Shown: one piece after another, positions 1-11,249 of the stretch
How the letters are laid out: each line of letters starts with the position of its first letter
Numbering within the stretch: the stretch's first letter is position 1
NCBI GenBank assembly: GCA_002116315.1
Contig: KZ107861.1
Location: forward strand, 74,952-138,951
Direction of reading: 5' to 3'
DNA length: 64,000 nt
DNA from: Epicoccum nigrum
Taxonomy: Eukaryota; Ascomycota; Dothideomycetes; Pleosporales; Didymellaceae
Translations under genes and position numbers: made by a program
The notes under the pieces: generated by a model
Seen by the model: the letters and a program-made list of their open reading frames with translations, nothing else
The model's database searches: none
What the model was told of the DNA's origin: nothing

Positions 1-165
1 GGCTCGCCTGTGTATGGCGAAGAAGGTTCTTCTGGACAGCCTGCGCCTATTACCTGGGACTATCCTCACCGCGATGTACTGGTCCTGAAACTCAGATGCT
101 TCGGTGCGGATCTGGTGACCTACAAGCAGGAGTGGAGGTGTTTGGACTATGAATCTGGGCCGTAG
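1..165 (+). CDS. 3' end of an unidentified protein-coding gene (partial)
   Basis: Frame 1 is open from the first base to a TAG at 163-165, giving 54 residues rich in Trp, Asp and Tyr that end YESGP. The gene begins outside the window, so no start or domain can be judged. I do not recognise the family. It may be the tail of another F-box-like gene, since that family fills the next 12 kb, but no diagnostic motif is present. It could also be a chance open frame. Confidence 0.35.
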   Translation, partial: GSPVYGEEGSSGQPAPITWDYPHRDVLVLKLRCFGADLVTYKQEWRCLDYESGP

Positions 166-912
166 GCCGTGGCGGGAGCTTGCTCGGAACATATATCCTC
201 TGCGAGAATAAGTTTTTGGTCGATAACTCCTGATGATGACGGTATCGAGAACATATTTGTAAATTATGTTGCGGACGTTGCTAGGAAGGCGCAACAGGGG
301 AGACTGTTCTTGATTGCGTTTGGAACTGACAGTCAATCAGCGAAGCAATCAGGATCACACTACTCACCTACATGGCTTTTTCAGGCATGATGGATAGCTT
401 GTACTAGATGGATTAGTTGCGGAAGTATGCTAGCTTCGTGGAGATGTGTGAGTATGAAGCAGCAGATCAATGAAGCCTTATATGGTGTGCAGTTCATGTT
501 TGCTCGTGCAATTAGTGCGCAAAGCTAGATGACTGTGATGCTGGTAGCATACATGGAGTAATCAAGATCGTAAGAATAGGATTGTGCGCAAGCAACCTTT
601 CCACTGTCAAACTAGATACACGTCTTTGAGCACTATTTGCCCTCTGGTCGAACTGTCCGACGGTAGCCAACATGATCCACCCTGCTTGCGATTGCAATCC
701 TCGCTGATTGTAGCTGTGCTGTATAATTCCGGGTTTGAAACCTCTGTTGGCCTTGGAAGGTGAGGGCTGCAGGCCCAAAGTGATGAGTTGAGGGCGGCAT
801 CGGGTGGTTTGCTCAAGATCCTGGAGCTTCCGTCTGCATAAAACTGGCCAAATCTCACAGTTTGCTTTCAGCTAGTAATCCAACAACTGTCTGACGATAT
901 TGCCTCTCCAAC
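166..912. other. Intergenic stretch, no supported gene
   Basis: It lies between the partial gene at the window edge and the first F-box-like gene. Only short open frames without family features were seen on either strand. Confidence 0.5.
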
Positions 913-1550
913 TTAGTCCTCCAAGTCGATCTTGGGTTCTAGATCCCAGTGGTAGGTAACCTGAAGATCCTTTCTCTTGAACCAGTATTGAACAGCATCC
1001 TCGCAAGATTTCTCGCCAGATCCGCCCTTCCAATAGCTTGGAAACTCGATGGTTTCGAGCGCGGGGAAACTATCACATAGTAAATCCCGATCATGACAAG
1101 GCTTCAAAAAGCTATAGTGCGACCCCAGGTTCACGGTGTGCCACATCCACATGATCTCCCGTGCGGCAATGTCGTATATCTTGATCTTCCGGACGTTGTG
1201 GTTACGAAACTTAGTAACTCCAATGAAATAACGGCTGAAGCCGACTTCAAGGATGCTATGTTTGCTCAGCAGAGGCTTCGACTCGTGATGGATCTGGCGG
1301 CAGGCAGTGATGAAGCCTGGCAGAATACGCTGAAAGTCTGACCAGTCCTCGGGTGTGCTCAGAGGATATGCGCAAATGACCGCGGTGTCAAGCGCGAGCT
1401 CGAAGATGTTGAGTCGCAGTTCAGGTGGAAGATGCAGCAACGGTGACTGCTTTTGGTTGCGCTCGGCGCTGGTGCGTATGGTCAGTTGCTTATACGGTGA
1501 TACATAAGCTTAACCTACATCTCATTGCGCTCGATCTCTGTAGTATCCAT
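913..1550 (-). CDS. F-box-like LPxELR (2EXR/DUF7730 type) protein, copy 1, intact
   Basis: Two exons (1550-1519 and 1468-913) are joined through a phase-2 intron (GTAGGT donor, CCAG acceptor) and give 195 aa. The domain starts at about residue 19 with SPLLHLPPELRLNIFELAL and is followed by an ACRQIHHES segment, both hallmarks of this fungal family. These proteins resemble F-box proteins; their biochemical role is unknown. The start was chosen because exon 1 (MDTTEIERNE) ends just before the domain, as in the sister copies. The C-terminus is acidic and charged. It is convergent with nothing and lies head-to-tail with copy 2. Frame and splice sites are clean, so I call it intact. Confidence 0.75.
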
Positions 1551-1672
1551 ATTGGCGATAGCTGGCGTGTGTGAAGGTGATGAGGTGGTGAAGCTGTGAA
1601 TAAGAAAGTGCGCAGATGAACGATCGGCGCTTTCATTCACTTTCACAGGTTATCATCTTGCTATGACGTAGC

Positions 1673-2370
1673 TTATTTATCTGTATGACTGATGAAGCAT
1701 CGATACCGAGAGTTGTAGTCGTGACGCCCGGCATTGATGTTGAAATCCTCAACGTGATGAACCGCGGTCTGCATCTTTGCCTTCCCAAAGCAATAACGAG
1801 CAGATCTTCTGAACAACTCTGGCTGCGATCTAAGCGCTTCACTTGATGGTCTAGTGACCAGTTCAAGGGCTGGAAAGAGCCGACTCGCTGATGCAGGCGT
1901 CATATTTGGATCTGGCTCTGGCTCTGGCTCTGCTCCTGCCCAATGCTGCATTATGGACCGTGCAAGCTCTGCATCTACGCGAAGAACTCGGACGTTGCTC
2001 AAATCGCACTTTGCGGTGTTGAATGTGCTTGCAAATTCGTGAAATGAGCTGAATCCTTCAGAGATGACGAGGACCGCAAACTTCCATCGATATGGCTGCC
2101 ATTCATAGTGCGCCTGGTGGCAAGCCTGGAAGAGGTTTGAGGGACGTTGAACGAGTTGTTTGGTCTTTTGCGCGGTCAAATCCAGCTTCGTGCAGACGTC
2201 TACATGAGTAAAATTATAGACGAAGTTACAGATTCTCTCGCGCAGTTCTGCGGGAAGGTGCAAAAGAGGAGATGGTTGTTGATTTTGCCGGGCACTACTG
2301 GTCAGCCTGAATACAGCCTTGGGTCTTACTGTGCTCACAACTCAATCTGTGGATCTTCGATATTAGGCAT
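1673..2370 (-). CDS. F-box-like LPxELR protein, copy 2, intact
   Basis: Two exons (2370-2339 and 2297-1673) give 218 aa. The 41-nt intron could also end 9 nt earlier in frame, which would add three residues. The domain begins SPLLHLPAELRERICNFVY at about residue 20, followed by LFQACHQAHYEW, the family's second conserved block. A short Glu-Pro repeat (GAEPEPEPDPN, about residues 137-147) is encoded by a CTGGCT-type hexamer run at 1913-1936. The gene lies 122 bp upstream of copy 1 on the same strand, consistent with tandem duplication. No signal peptide or membrane segment is seen. Molecular function is unknown. Confidence 0.75.
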
Positions 2371-3172
2371 AGTCTAGAATCCTGTTTATGTAGCTGAGAT
2401 AGTGATAGAAAGCTGCTTGAGGGCTTACTCGACGTTGCGATTGCAACCCCTCCAGATGATAACAAGCGATCCAATGATTCAATATCATCAATCTTCTGGT
2501 TGCGCTCCTCCTAATTCCCTATTGCAACACGATATATCGAAGAAAGATAGTAATCTGTGGCAATTGCATACACAAGCGTAGGTAGACAGTAACCTTTGGA
2601 CGCCTTGCGTTTCAACCTATCAATTAGAATGGCAAAAGTCACAGTTTCTGGAAACAATGACGTCATCATAACGTTCAACTCGAGGAACAGACTTTCATCG
2701 ACGGACACTCCACTACGATTGACAAGAAGACTTTTTGGTGGATAGATCGCGGAAATGCTGCAGCCTTAGTCACAGCGTCTTATCATGGGCCGACTGGACA
2801 CCGAGCATATTGCAAAGGATGGCAGAAATCAACGGAAATTAATGCTCTAGTTGGAGGACTTCAAGTCTAACTAGCGAGTTCCAAACAATTTTAGCAGCTT
2901 CCAAGGCGACTATGATATCTCTCGGCTGCTTTTTTGTTTTATTTCTGATTTTTGTTGAGCTTAGTACATCCGCATGCCGCCATATCCATTCCATCCGCAG
3001 CGTAAAATCAGCCGCTATCAGAAGCCTCGTCTCAACATGCAAGGAAATACATATCTCGACCTTGCCATTGCCAAACTATACTGCCGGCCATCGACTTGCA
3101 TCCAATCTGTATCTTACACTGTTCAGACTTTAACCACTTTTCAGGTAATTCGGATCATTGCAACAAGACAAT
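2371..3172. other. Intergenic region between copy 2 and the MFS gene
   Basis: It holds the 5' flank of copy 2 on the minus strand and of the MFS transporter on the plus strand, which are divergent. Minus-strand open frames at 2511-2708 and 2839-3042 have no recognisable motif or start context and are not called. Confidence 0.5.
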
Positions 3173-4826
3173 ATGGCAATACAGGATGACTGGATCCTTA
3201 TGGGAGGAGGGATGCCTCATCCGCAACACTGTCCCAACCGCAAAGACTACATAGTAACCTTCTCGGAGCCGCACGACCCCTTGAATCCGAAGAATTGGAC
3301 TACAAGGAAGAAGTAGGCCATCCCCTTTGAATTTTTTCCACTGTCCCACTCTTCCAAGTCACTAATTCCCTTTCCCAGGCTGAGCATCGCCACAACGTCC
3401 TGCTTTGCAACCCTTGTCGCCTCCTTCAACAGCGCCGTCTTCACTGCCACCGAATCTCAAGTCCTCCAGACCTTCTCCGTTGGCCGTGTCGTCGCAGCTC
3501 TGGGAACTAGTCTCTTTGTGCTAGGTTTCGCCTTCGGACCACCGATTTGGGCGCCTGGCTCAGAGCTGATAGGACGGAGATGGCCTCTCTGCATCGGCAT
3601 GCTAGGCTGCTCTATCTTCACTATCGGAAGCGCGGTGTCCAAGGATATTCAGACGCTACTAATCTGCCGCTTTTTCGCGGGGGTCTTTGGAGCGAGCCCG
3701 CTCTGTGTAGTGCCGGCGGTGCTGTCGGACATTTATGATGATACCTACCGTGGTATGGCGATCCAGTTCTATGCTTTGACAGTGTTTGGAGGACCGTTTC
3801 TCGCGCCGATAGTAGGAGAGTTCGTGGTAAAAAGCTCTCTCGGCTGGCGTTGGACACTCTATCTGTCTGCCATTTTGGGATTTGCAAACTTGCTCTCCTT
3901 GCTCTTTCTTGTGCAAGAGACTTTTACACCTCTGTTACTGGTCGAGAAAGCGGCACGACTACGCAAGCAGACAGGCAACTGGGCTATCCACGCCGAACAT
4001 GAAAGGGTTGAGCTAGACTTTGACGCAGTTGTACGCAAGTATCTGACAAGACCTCTCCGAATGCTTGCTACGGAGCCCATCGTACTTTTGGTATCCATGT
4101 ACATGTCGTTCATATACGGCCTAGTATATGCCTTGCTAAAAGCATACCCATACGTGTTCAGTCACACCTACGGTATGGAAATGGGCGTCAGAGCACTTCC
4201 TTTCCTCGGGCTCTTCTTGGGGATCCTTCTAGCCTTGGCATTTATCATATCTCAACACTTGTCGTACATCAGAAAACTGGAAGCCAACAATGGCAAGCTG
4301 GTGCCAGAGTGGCGACTCGGTCCTCCCATACTGGGTGCATTCATGTTTCCGATCGGATTGTTTTGGTAAGTTCAACAACAAAAAGTACAATTGCGAGTCG
4401 TAACGTCTGCGACAGGTTTGCGTGGACGGGCTTCAAAGATTCTATACATTGGATATCTCCAGTCGTTGCTGGAGTCTTCATAGGGTTTGGGGTTCTCTGC
4501 ATCTTTCTACCCTGTTTCAATTACCTCGTTGATGCTTTCCTACCACTGTGAGTATGATCGCGCTTTCTATCTTTCGCTTAAGCGCAAGAGTAGCTAATAG
4601 ATTTTGACTCAGGGCGGCTTCGACAGTAGCGGCCAACATCATGCTCCGATCTGCCTTTGCAGCTGGCTTCCCGTTGTTCTCAACCCAGATGTTCGAGAAT
4701 CTCGGAGTGCAATGGGCGGGTACACTTCTTGGCTGCTTGTCTGTCGCCATGATACCAATCCCTATGATGTTCAGGTCATACGGTGCGTTACTACGTGGAC
4801 GTAGTAGAATGCTTAATGGAGTATGA
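3173..4826 (+). CDS. MFS multidrug/polyamine-type transporter (DHA1-like)
   Basis: Four exons (3173-3312, 3379-4365, 4416-4547, 4613-4826) join in frame to 490 aa. The product is a plasma-membrane proton antiporter type of protein with about 12 hydrophobic segments. Family features include the GSELIGRRWP loop (motif A-like) after the second helix, the GVFGASP segment, and a large central loop after VQETF between the two six-helix halves. The N-terminal NPKNWTTRKK stretch is typical of fungal DHA1 polyamine/drug exporters. The substrate cannot be told from sequence. The gene is embedded in the F-box-like array on the opposite strand. All introns have canonical GT-AG borders and no lesion is visible. 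Confidence 0.88.
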
Positions 4827-5201
4827 TTACTCCCAACTCTTGATAGCCTATCCTCAACTGCGATGCTGCTCTATTGCTCATGCAAAGGTTGAATTAATAC
4901 TCATTTGAATGGCCCTGCGAAGATTGTTTACATTTTTCATCCGTATTACCAACTACTGCAAGTAGCTATTGTGAGAGGGGCTCTCCAATAATCGAACACG
5001 GCTCATTCTCTGCCTGGGTATCTTGGTTTAGCATTAGACGATCAGACTTCTTTTACTGTTCGTCGGACACATCAAACCACCATAAGCGTGCGATTTGGGA
5101 CTCACAATGCGGTTCGTGGGGGATAAAATGCCTTGTAGACTCAGAGCTGTCATAGATTGTAGTCTCAAATCCTGAAACTTGAGAGTGCAGAGAAATCGTG
5201 T
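4827..5201. other. Convergent 3' intergenic region
   Basis: It separates the 3' ends of the MFS gene and copy 3. I see no gene, repeat or RNA in it. Confidence 0.5.
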
Positions 5202-5587
5202 TTACCCTGCTTGAGGAGCCGACTTGAATTCGAGAAACGATTTTGCCTCAAAGCGAATCTGACGGCAGATTGTGAAAAGAGACCCCGATCTACTGTTAAC
5301 CTTGAGTATGTTGACGCGATAGTAGTGGCGGAAAGTCCGGGCAGTGATTGAGTCCATTGTATAACCATAGATCTTGTTGCGTAGCTCGGGGGGCAACTTC
5401 AAGAAGGGCGATGCTTGTTGGTTTTCCTCAAACCTGTAATCTCCAGCTTTGTTCAACAGAGATGCTTCGCAGATACTTACATCATGATAAACCAAAGAAT
5501 TGCTCACGGATTGGGCGAGGCTACTGCAGACTCGCTGGTGAAAGTCTCGCTGGCAATAAGCTCAATGGCAGTAGACATCGGTGGCAT
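5202..5587 (-). CDS. F-box-like LPxELR protein, copy 3, C-terminally truncated
   Basis: Two exons (5587-5508 and 5433-5202) join in frame to 103 aa, about half the length of the intact copies. The domain starts at about residue 35 with SPFLKLPPELRNKIYGYTM and continues to FTICRQIRFEAKSFLEF. It then stops at TAA, without the C-terminal half seen in sister proteins. The intron uses GTGAGC and TTACAG. No plausible downstream exon restoring the missing half was found. It may be a short functional protein or, more likely, a decaying copy. Confidence 0.6.
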
Positions 5588-6248
5588 GACTAGTGAATGA
5601 GAAAATAGATCCTGTATCTGTACTCACTGTTGACGATGGCCTTCGTACGGCCGGCCTTGTCGTGGTGAAGGTGAGACTAAATCTCTGCTTGCACTCGTGC
5701 ACTGTACTCGTGCAAGGATTGGACTCGGCACAGCTTCTGTTTATAATAGCTCTCAGTATCTACACATATTACTGCTTTTTGTCTTACAATGCTTGATCGC
5801 TCAATGTGTAGCTTGGTGCATGGGCATCTCGAGCCCCAGATTCGAGTGTCAAGAGTCAAGTGCATATACAGTTGATGTTGGTGCAGTGAAACAAAACCAG
5901 ATGTTCTAAAGCTAGATCGACTGAGCTGGTAAGTTATTATGTGTCGCCAGTATCATGAGTCTGGTGACATTTGTCTAAGATATGAAAAGGCTGAAATGTG
6001 TTGAATTATTATGATATTGGATGAGATTGTACTACATTCTGTACATTGTTCCATTTCCGTAAGATCTCTCAGTGCTTAACATCCACTGACGACTACGAGA
6101 TCAGTATTCCAAGAAGAACTGTGCAAGCTTGACTTGCTTAGACAGTACCGAAGCGATCAGATAAGTGACTCCAATCATATGGCTCCGCCAAACTTTGGAC
6201 CCAGAACCTTTTGACCGTATTTTTAGCCCTTGGTGTAAACCCACCAGT
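5588..6248. other. Intergenic, no supported gene
   Basis: This is an A/T-leaning spacer between copies 3 and 4. It contains no gene that I can support on either strand. Confidence 0.5.
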
Positions 6249-6890
6249 TCAACGAAAGAGAACCTTCACCAATTTTGGCTTGGTAAAATGCTCCCGAAGT
6301 CCCACCATGCCCTCCTTCTCAGTCCCGAGTCGAAAGCATAACACCCTGACCAATATCATGTTATTGAGATAACGACCAACCAAACCGGCTGTGCCATAGT
6401 CCACCAATACTACGGGAGGATTGGTTCGAAGCCTGTAAGGATCCTCGACACCAAATGCTCGGCTGATCTCTTGTATCATGATAACCTTGCGTGTGACTGC
6501 TCGGGTAAAGGCATCTGGTTTGAGCCCGAGGATGCTCATAACATGACCGAGACGGAAGCCTTGACGAAGTATGATGATGAATTCACGAGCCTGGCTTCCA
6601 ACTTCCCTGCGCAATTGTCGACATACTTGTTTAAGGGGCGTCGCAGAAGTTACGGTCCGCTTCTGCCTAGGTAAGGTAATAATTATAACTGCCTTATCAC
6701 AAACATGATCACAAATCTGGTTGCGCAACTCTGCAGGGAGTCGTAGAAAGGGTGACTTGGACGTATTCTCTTTCGAACTAGTAGAGACATTAACATACCA
6801 GCGACTTGAGTGATTTACAACTTACATAGCGTCATATTAGGCTGAAGAAGAGGCAGCCACCCCTTTTGTGTGGTTGAGGTTGAGAGCCAT
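6249..6890 (-). pseudogene. F-box-like LPxELR family, copy 4, stop codon in exon 1
   Basis: Exon 1 (6890-6826) and exon 2 (6777-6249) join in one frame of 198 codons, with the family's phase-2 intron (DA-AT before GTAAGT). Exon 2 opens SKSPFLRLPAELRNQICDHV and continues with KQVCRQLRREVGS. An in-frame TAA at 6837-6839 interrupts exon 1 four codons before the splice site. No other ATG in frame precedes the domain, so the domain cannot be made from this exon 1. A CAA-to-TAA change would explain it, but the ancestral codon is unknown. A different, unseen first exon is the alternative. Confidence 0.65.
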
Positions 6891-7734
6891 CGTGGTTGTT
6901 GAGACGAGCTTCGGTGATATTGAGAGCTGAAACATGATGGGAATTCCAGTTCATATACTCAAGTGACTCTACCCTGATATCACGTGCGTACCTCGATTTG
7001 CTTGATTCGCTACAGATGCTGTTTCCTTGTTGGAACAAAAGTGAAAGCATAGAAAGGTAGAATTCGATGCCTATTAGTCAGCAAGGCAACGTAGGTATTC
7101 ACTTAGTTGTCTTAACATGAGTAAAAGAGCATATCAAATGAGTATAAGAAGGCAAAAGGCAAAATGCCGTAGTGAGAAGCAGGGAGAGTCACGTACATAC
7201 CCGAAGCTAGGACCCTTAGCTGCCTAGAAGTCAGCCCAGAGATATACAGCCACTAGGTAGCTGCAAATAGTAGACCCTGTGTGCGACTCATTTGTGTTTA
7301 CATTCAGATTACTCAGATATATATATTTTTCTTCTTTCTATCACCAACAATCAGCTTTTCTTAAAGGGAATTAGCTTTCAGGCCGTCACTTTCCGTCTCA
7401 CGTCTCGCGGTACCAAGATGAGTTACTCGGATTGTTACAAATAATGAAATTATTCATGTTCATACAGGTATACAAATCAATTTCATAGTTGTCTTTAGCA
7501 GGGGAAGTAGGAGTTTCCAGAAATATTGTTCAGAGTTACAGATGCAGACACTGGAATCACCAAGATACTAGGCAACGAATTCTTGTGATGGATCCTCAAA
7601 GTTTTGCACCTTCAAAGTTGACCCGGCCATCAAATACCTAAACCTTCTCACCCAATCAAGCCTAATCCATTCCCATAACCACCCAGCAAGTAATCATTAG
7701 GACCATATCCTCCACCATAGAGCCTCAAAGCCTC
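6891..7734. other. Intergenic, no supported gene
   Basis: This spacer between copies 4 and 5 holds A/T-rich tracts (for example 7318-7342) and no coding signal. Confidence 0.5.
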
Positions 7735-8487
7735 TCAGACCGTCTTGTAGAAAACCACTTCCAGGCTGTCATTTCGGAAGCCCTCCCTAAAACGGTCCAA
7801 GACCTCAGGCTTTGGATCTTCCATGTATTCCTGACGACGAGAGCTCCAAGAGCACTGACCCCAGTACACCTCCACAGTCTGTATGTTGGGAAAATCACTC
7901 CACAGCCGCCGCTGGATACAATCTGCACCCACATACCAAGAATAAGGACTGCCACGAACCACATTGTACAAATTCCAGAAGCTCTGTATGGGCATCTGGA
8001 GGATCCGCGTGTTTTCGGTCATGGGCTGACACTGGATGGGAATTTTTTTTTGCAGTACACAGAGCACCTTTCTCCAGTCGAGTGACGCGGATGTCGTTTA
8101 CGAACTCGTTGACTTCTTCGTTGATCTTACAACAAACTGCAAGCAGAGGAGCTCCGGACTTCACCCCTTGCAGTTGGAATACCGAGTCCGGTCGTGGTGT
8201 GCCTGGTCGTGCCACACCTTGACATCTCGAGCGTTGTAGTTCCAGGTCTTGTAGAGCCACATTCTCGTGAAGATGGAGAGTCAACGTGTCACAGACGTGC
8301 CTGAAGATGATGGCGCGAAGCCCGGCTGGTAGACGCAACAGGGGTGAGTTGTTCTGGTTGTCCAGATATCTGTGACCCATTAGCTTAAATGCCTCTTTCT
8401 AGATACTAAGAAGGATACTTACATAGCATTGAGGTCCCCTGGAAGTGCGAGTTCGCTAGCCCTGCCAGGAGAATCGCAGGCTGGCAT
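7735..8487 (-). pseudogene. F-box-like LPxELR family, copy 5, frameshift at an A9 run
   Basis: Exon 1 (8487-8423) and exon 2 (8369-7735) follow the family layout: exon 1 ends N-A-AT before GTAAGT, and exon 2 starts NQNNSPLLRLPAGLRAIIF. The frame carrying the domain runs through LEKGALCTAKKN, then the homologous C-terminal half (ENTRILQMPIQSFWNLY to VVFYKTV) continues one base out of frame. The exons sum to 700 nt, one more than a multiple of three. The switch coincides with a run of nine A on the coding strand (8043-8051). One extra A, real or a sequencing error, would explain it. Otherwise the protein ends early at 7895. Confidence 0.65.
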
Positions 8488-8968
8488 TGAAAACGACATA
8501 GCGCACGGCTGGTGTTGTCGTGATGTGCGTCAGTTTCGAATGGGTTGAGTGCAGTGTTTGCTTGCAAAAGAAGGGAGAAGGAGGACAAGGGGAGAGTAGA
8601 AGTAAGCATCTTATGTCCAGTATGTCAAAATTGGAGACTAAGTGAAATATGAGACCGAGAGACTGCATTACTGCCTATCGAGAGGGAAAGCTGACTACAA
8701 AGGCAGGACACTGAAGTTAGTGTGTGCGTCAAAGCGAAGCATAGGCAACCTTGCGAAGTACGTGAGAGTGATTATACGACAGAGATCCACCAGAATGAAA
8801 ATTAAGCTGCCAGTGTATCCTAGTACGGCAGCAGCTAATAGTTACTCATAACGGCGATAGTATTCATACACCAGCTTATGCAACAAGACCATTAAATTCT
8901 CTCTGCAAAACCACAATGGTGTAATCTGCTCAAAGATGGAGTGAAGTTCTCAAAAGACCACTTTTTGA
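8488..8968. other. Intergenic, no supported gene
   Basis: This spacer lies between copies 5 and 6 on the minus strand. Nothing recognisable is present. Confidence 0.5.
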
Positions 8969-9770
8969 CTATCCGCCACCCTCTTCTTCGGACGACGAGA
9001 GTCCGATATCCTGCGCTTCCCAATATCCGTCCAGTGGAATTGGTAAGCAAGACCAAGGAGGCCCAGCACGCATCACAAACGCTCCAACCCCATCAGTCCG
9101 TGGTCTGTGTTCCAATCTAATCCTCACCGAAGGACTGAAGACATCCCACTTGCTTAGTGCCATACGAATATCGACCCAGATCCATGCCGACATGCCATCT
9201 TTATCGATGGGTTTACAATCATCGACAACGATAAAGTAGTCTAGATTCGGGAACATGTGGGCAAGCTCTCTGAAACGGTGCGCCGGTACATGGCGCTCGG
9301 ACATTTTGTTGAATAGGACTTCGTTGAAATCGAAGATGGCGCTGGTACTAATCTCGAGGGTTGTAACCTTGTCGTGTACATGAGGGGTGGGGCAATTGGG
9401 ACAATTAGTCCCCAAAGGACGGAGTTCGGGGTCCGTGGTCATGATAAGTGTGAAAGTACGTTCGTTGAGCGTTCGTACTGTCGAAGATGCATTCACAAGA
9501 TGCAGTGTCTCGCTGCGGAGCTGGGTGCATACTTGAGATAGCCCTCGGGCGTCGTTGGTAGTGCGAAATGAATCGGTAGCGGATGGGCTGTTGGATGCCT
9601 CGGCGCGGTAACTCGCTTCGTCAAAGCTGCACGCATATATGATTTTACGCAGCTCCCAAGGAAGTCACAGCAGAGGCGAACACACGAGGTTGCGCAGCGC
9701 ACTGTAGCAGTCAATCAACGTGACAAAGAGCATTCATTTTCCCTTACATCAGGTAATTTTCATCTTCCAT
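8969..9770 (-). pseudogene. F-box-like LPxELR family, copy 6, TGA inside the domain
   Basis: Exon 1 (9770-9748, MEDENYL) and exon 2 (9701-8969) join in frame (252 codons) through the family's phase-2 intron. The domain reads SPLL-stop-LPWELRKIIYACSF. TGA at 9665-9667 sits exactly where sister copies have Arg in SPLLRLP, so a CGA-to-TGA transition is the simplest origin. The rest of the frame is open to an acidic SSSEEEGGG tail. This indicates either a young null allele or restart at a downstream codon that omits the motif. Confidence 0.7.
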
Positions 9771-10175
9771 GGTGTAATTAGATACATATACCAGTGATAA
9801 TTCGAAGGTGACGAGGTAGTAGGGTATGGTGAGGTACAGTATGTGGCTGTTCAGCGGGCGGCGATGCTCTTATAACAGATATGAGTAAACAAACTTGCTT
9901 GCTGCGCAGGTCATGTGAACGTATGCAATAATTGATGATTGAATGGATCGTTTTAATGTTTAGGTCTCGAAGATAGTATTCAATCAAGACATTGGAAAGT
10001 TTTGTGTGTGTATGAATTTGCTTCCTAAAGTCCTTCACGCGCACCCCATGGCTCGTGATCGTGCAGTCACAAAAAGACAAATACCATGGTTTGATGTGTG
10101 TCTCGTGCTCCCAGTGTTCTTACTCAGTGCATTACTCGTCTCGCGTCCCTTTAAGGATGAACCAGAACATGATGT
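9771..10175. other. Intergenic, no supported gene
   Basis: This spacer is the 5' flank of copy 6 and the 3' flank of copy 7. No feature was seen. Confidence 0.5.
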
Positions 10176-10959
10176 TCAAGAAACTTCTTGAGCCGGTTCC
10201 AGAGCGAGGGAACTAGCCAGCACAACTTCCACATTCGAGCCGCTTAGTTGAAAACAAGCTCTTGCCCAGCTGAGACTCACCTTTTCAAAAGAGGGAACGC
10301 CATATCCGTATTGCTTAACGCGCTTCAGATTCGGGAAGATCTCTTGGAGCCACCCTCCCTTTACCGGCTCAACGGCATCCAGAGCAGCTGCGCACCTTGT
10401 AGCCCCGCGAAACATGAGACAGCAAGGGTAAATAGAGTCACGAAAACCTTCGAGGAAGCGATCAGTGATCTTCAGAGTGTATACGTTATCGTTCATCGCA
10501 TGCTTTTTGAATCCGCTGGATATGGTCACCAGCCACTTTTTGTTTCCGATTTCGTACGGTGCCCGGACGAGGCTGACGGGGTGCACATCTTCGCCCATCT
10601 GCAAGACATGAGACTGGTCATCCAGATCAGATGCTTCGTCTTTGATTTGACGACAGATCAGGAGCAGAGAGACTCTAGTCCGCGTGATCTGAAATGACCA
10701 TGGCGTTTCGCGGGGGTGAGAGTATACAAACTTCTCGCTCACAAGCTTTTACATCTCGTTGCGCAACTCAGCAGGTAAACGGGGTAGTGGAGATGATGTC
10801 TTGTTCCTTTCAGTTCTTCGAATTGTTAGGAGGCTTTCACGTCAGAAAATCGAGAGGTACTCACATGGCATCGCGCTCAACCTCATCCTTGCAGACTTGG
10901 TGTTGCTTCTGGTCATCGTTCTCGATAGTTAGTTTGTACTTATCACTGGCTTGCACCAT
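10176..10959 (-). pseudogene. F-box-like LPxELR family, copy 7, TAA inside the domain
   Basis: Exon 1 (10959-10865) ends VERDA-AT before GTGAGT. Exon 2 (10806-10176) joins in frame, 242 codons in all. The domain reads SSPLPRLPAELRNEM-stop-KLVSEKF. TAA at 10749-10751 takes the place of the Tyr of the family's NKIY. The downstream half is well preserved, including LLLICRQIKDEAS, HVLQMGEDVHPVS and IFPNLKRVKQYG, which points to recent inactivation. A TATA-like GTATATATAC (11034-11043) lies about 75 bp upstream of the ATG, and the 157-bp repeat lies just beyond it. Confidence 0.7.
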
Positions 10960-11033
10960 GGCTTGCACGTGCGGGGTTGTGGCGATGATGGTGGTGGGGT
11001 TGTGGGATGTCTGTGTACTGAAACTGGAGATAC

Positions 11034-11043
11034 GTATATATAC
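11034..11043 (-). promoter_or_regulatory. TATA-like box of copy 7
   Basis: The palindromic GTATATATAC lies 75 bp upstream of the exon-1 ATG of copy 7. This is a plausible TATA position for a filamentous fungus. Confidence 0.4.
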
Positions 11044-11092
11044 CAGGAAAGCGACTTGGTCTTCCGCACGTGGCCGAATATGTCATACTATT

Positions 11093-11249
11093 TTGTTGCG
11101 GTGCAAGTCGGTCCTACAGGTCCCGATCGTCACCTCTGTTGACTATCCTGGACTAGTACGTCTCAGGGCATGTATATATCGTCACCTTCTAGCTAGATAG
11201 CAACTCAGCGCAGTTTCCATCATTTTCAGCAGCTGTCTACGCCGCCACA
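11093..11249 (-). repeat. 157-bp dispersed repeat, copy A (inverted mate at 22755-22911)
   Basis: The reverse complement of this segment matches 22755-22911 over about 157 bp with only a handful of mismatches (roughly 95% or better by eye). Both copies sit upstream of an F-box-like gene and point the same way relative to it. No terminal inverted repeats or coding frame are visible inside. It could be a solo fragment of a mobile element or a duplicated promoter segment. Confidence 0.8.

Noticed and set aside
169..858. Short open frames on both strands after the first partial gene
   Set aside because: They overlap one another, lack domains and show no splice continuity.
2511..3042. Two minus-strand frames upstream of the MFS gene
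   Set aside because: No recognisable domain and no ATG context; they could be relics, but nothing supports it.
9665..9667. Possible recoding of TGA as Arg
   Set aside because: Intact genes in the window end at TGA normally, and other relics also have TAG, TAA and frameshifts, so loss of function is simpler.
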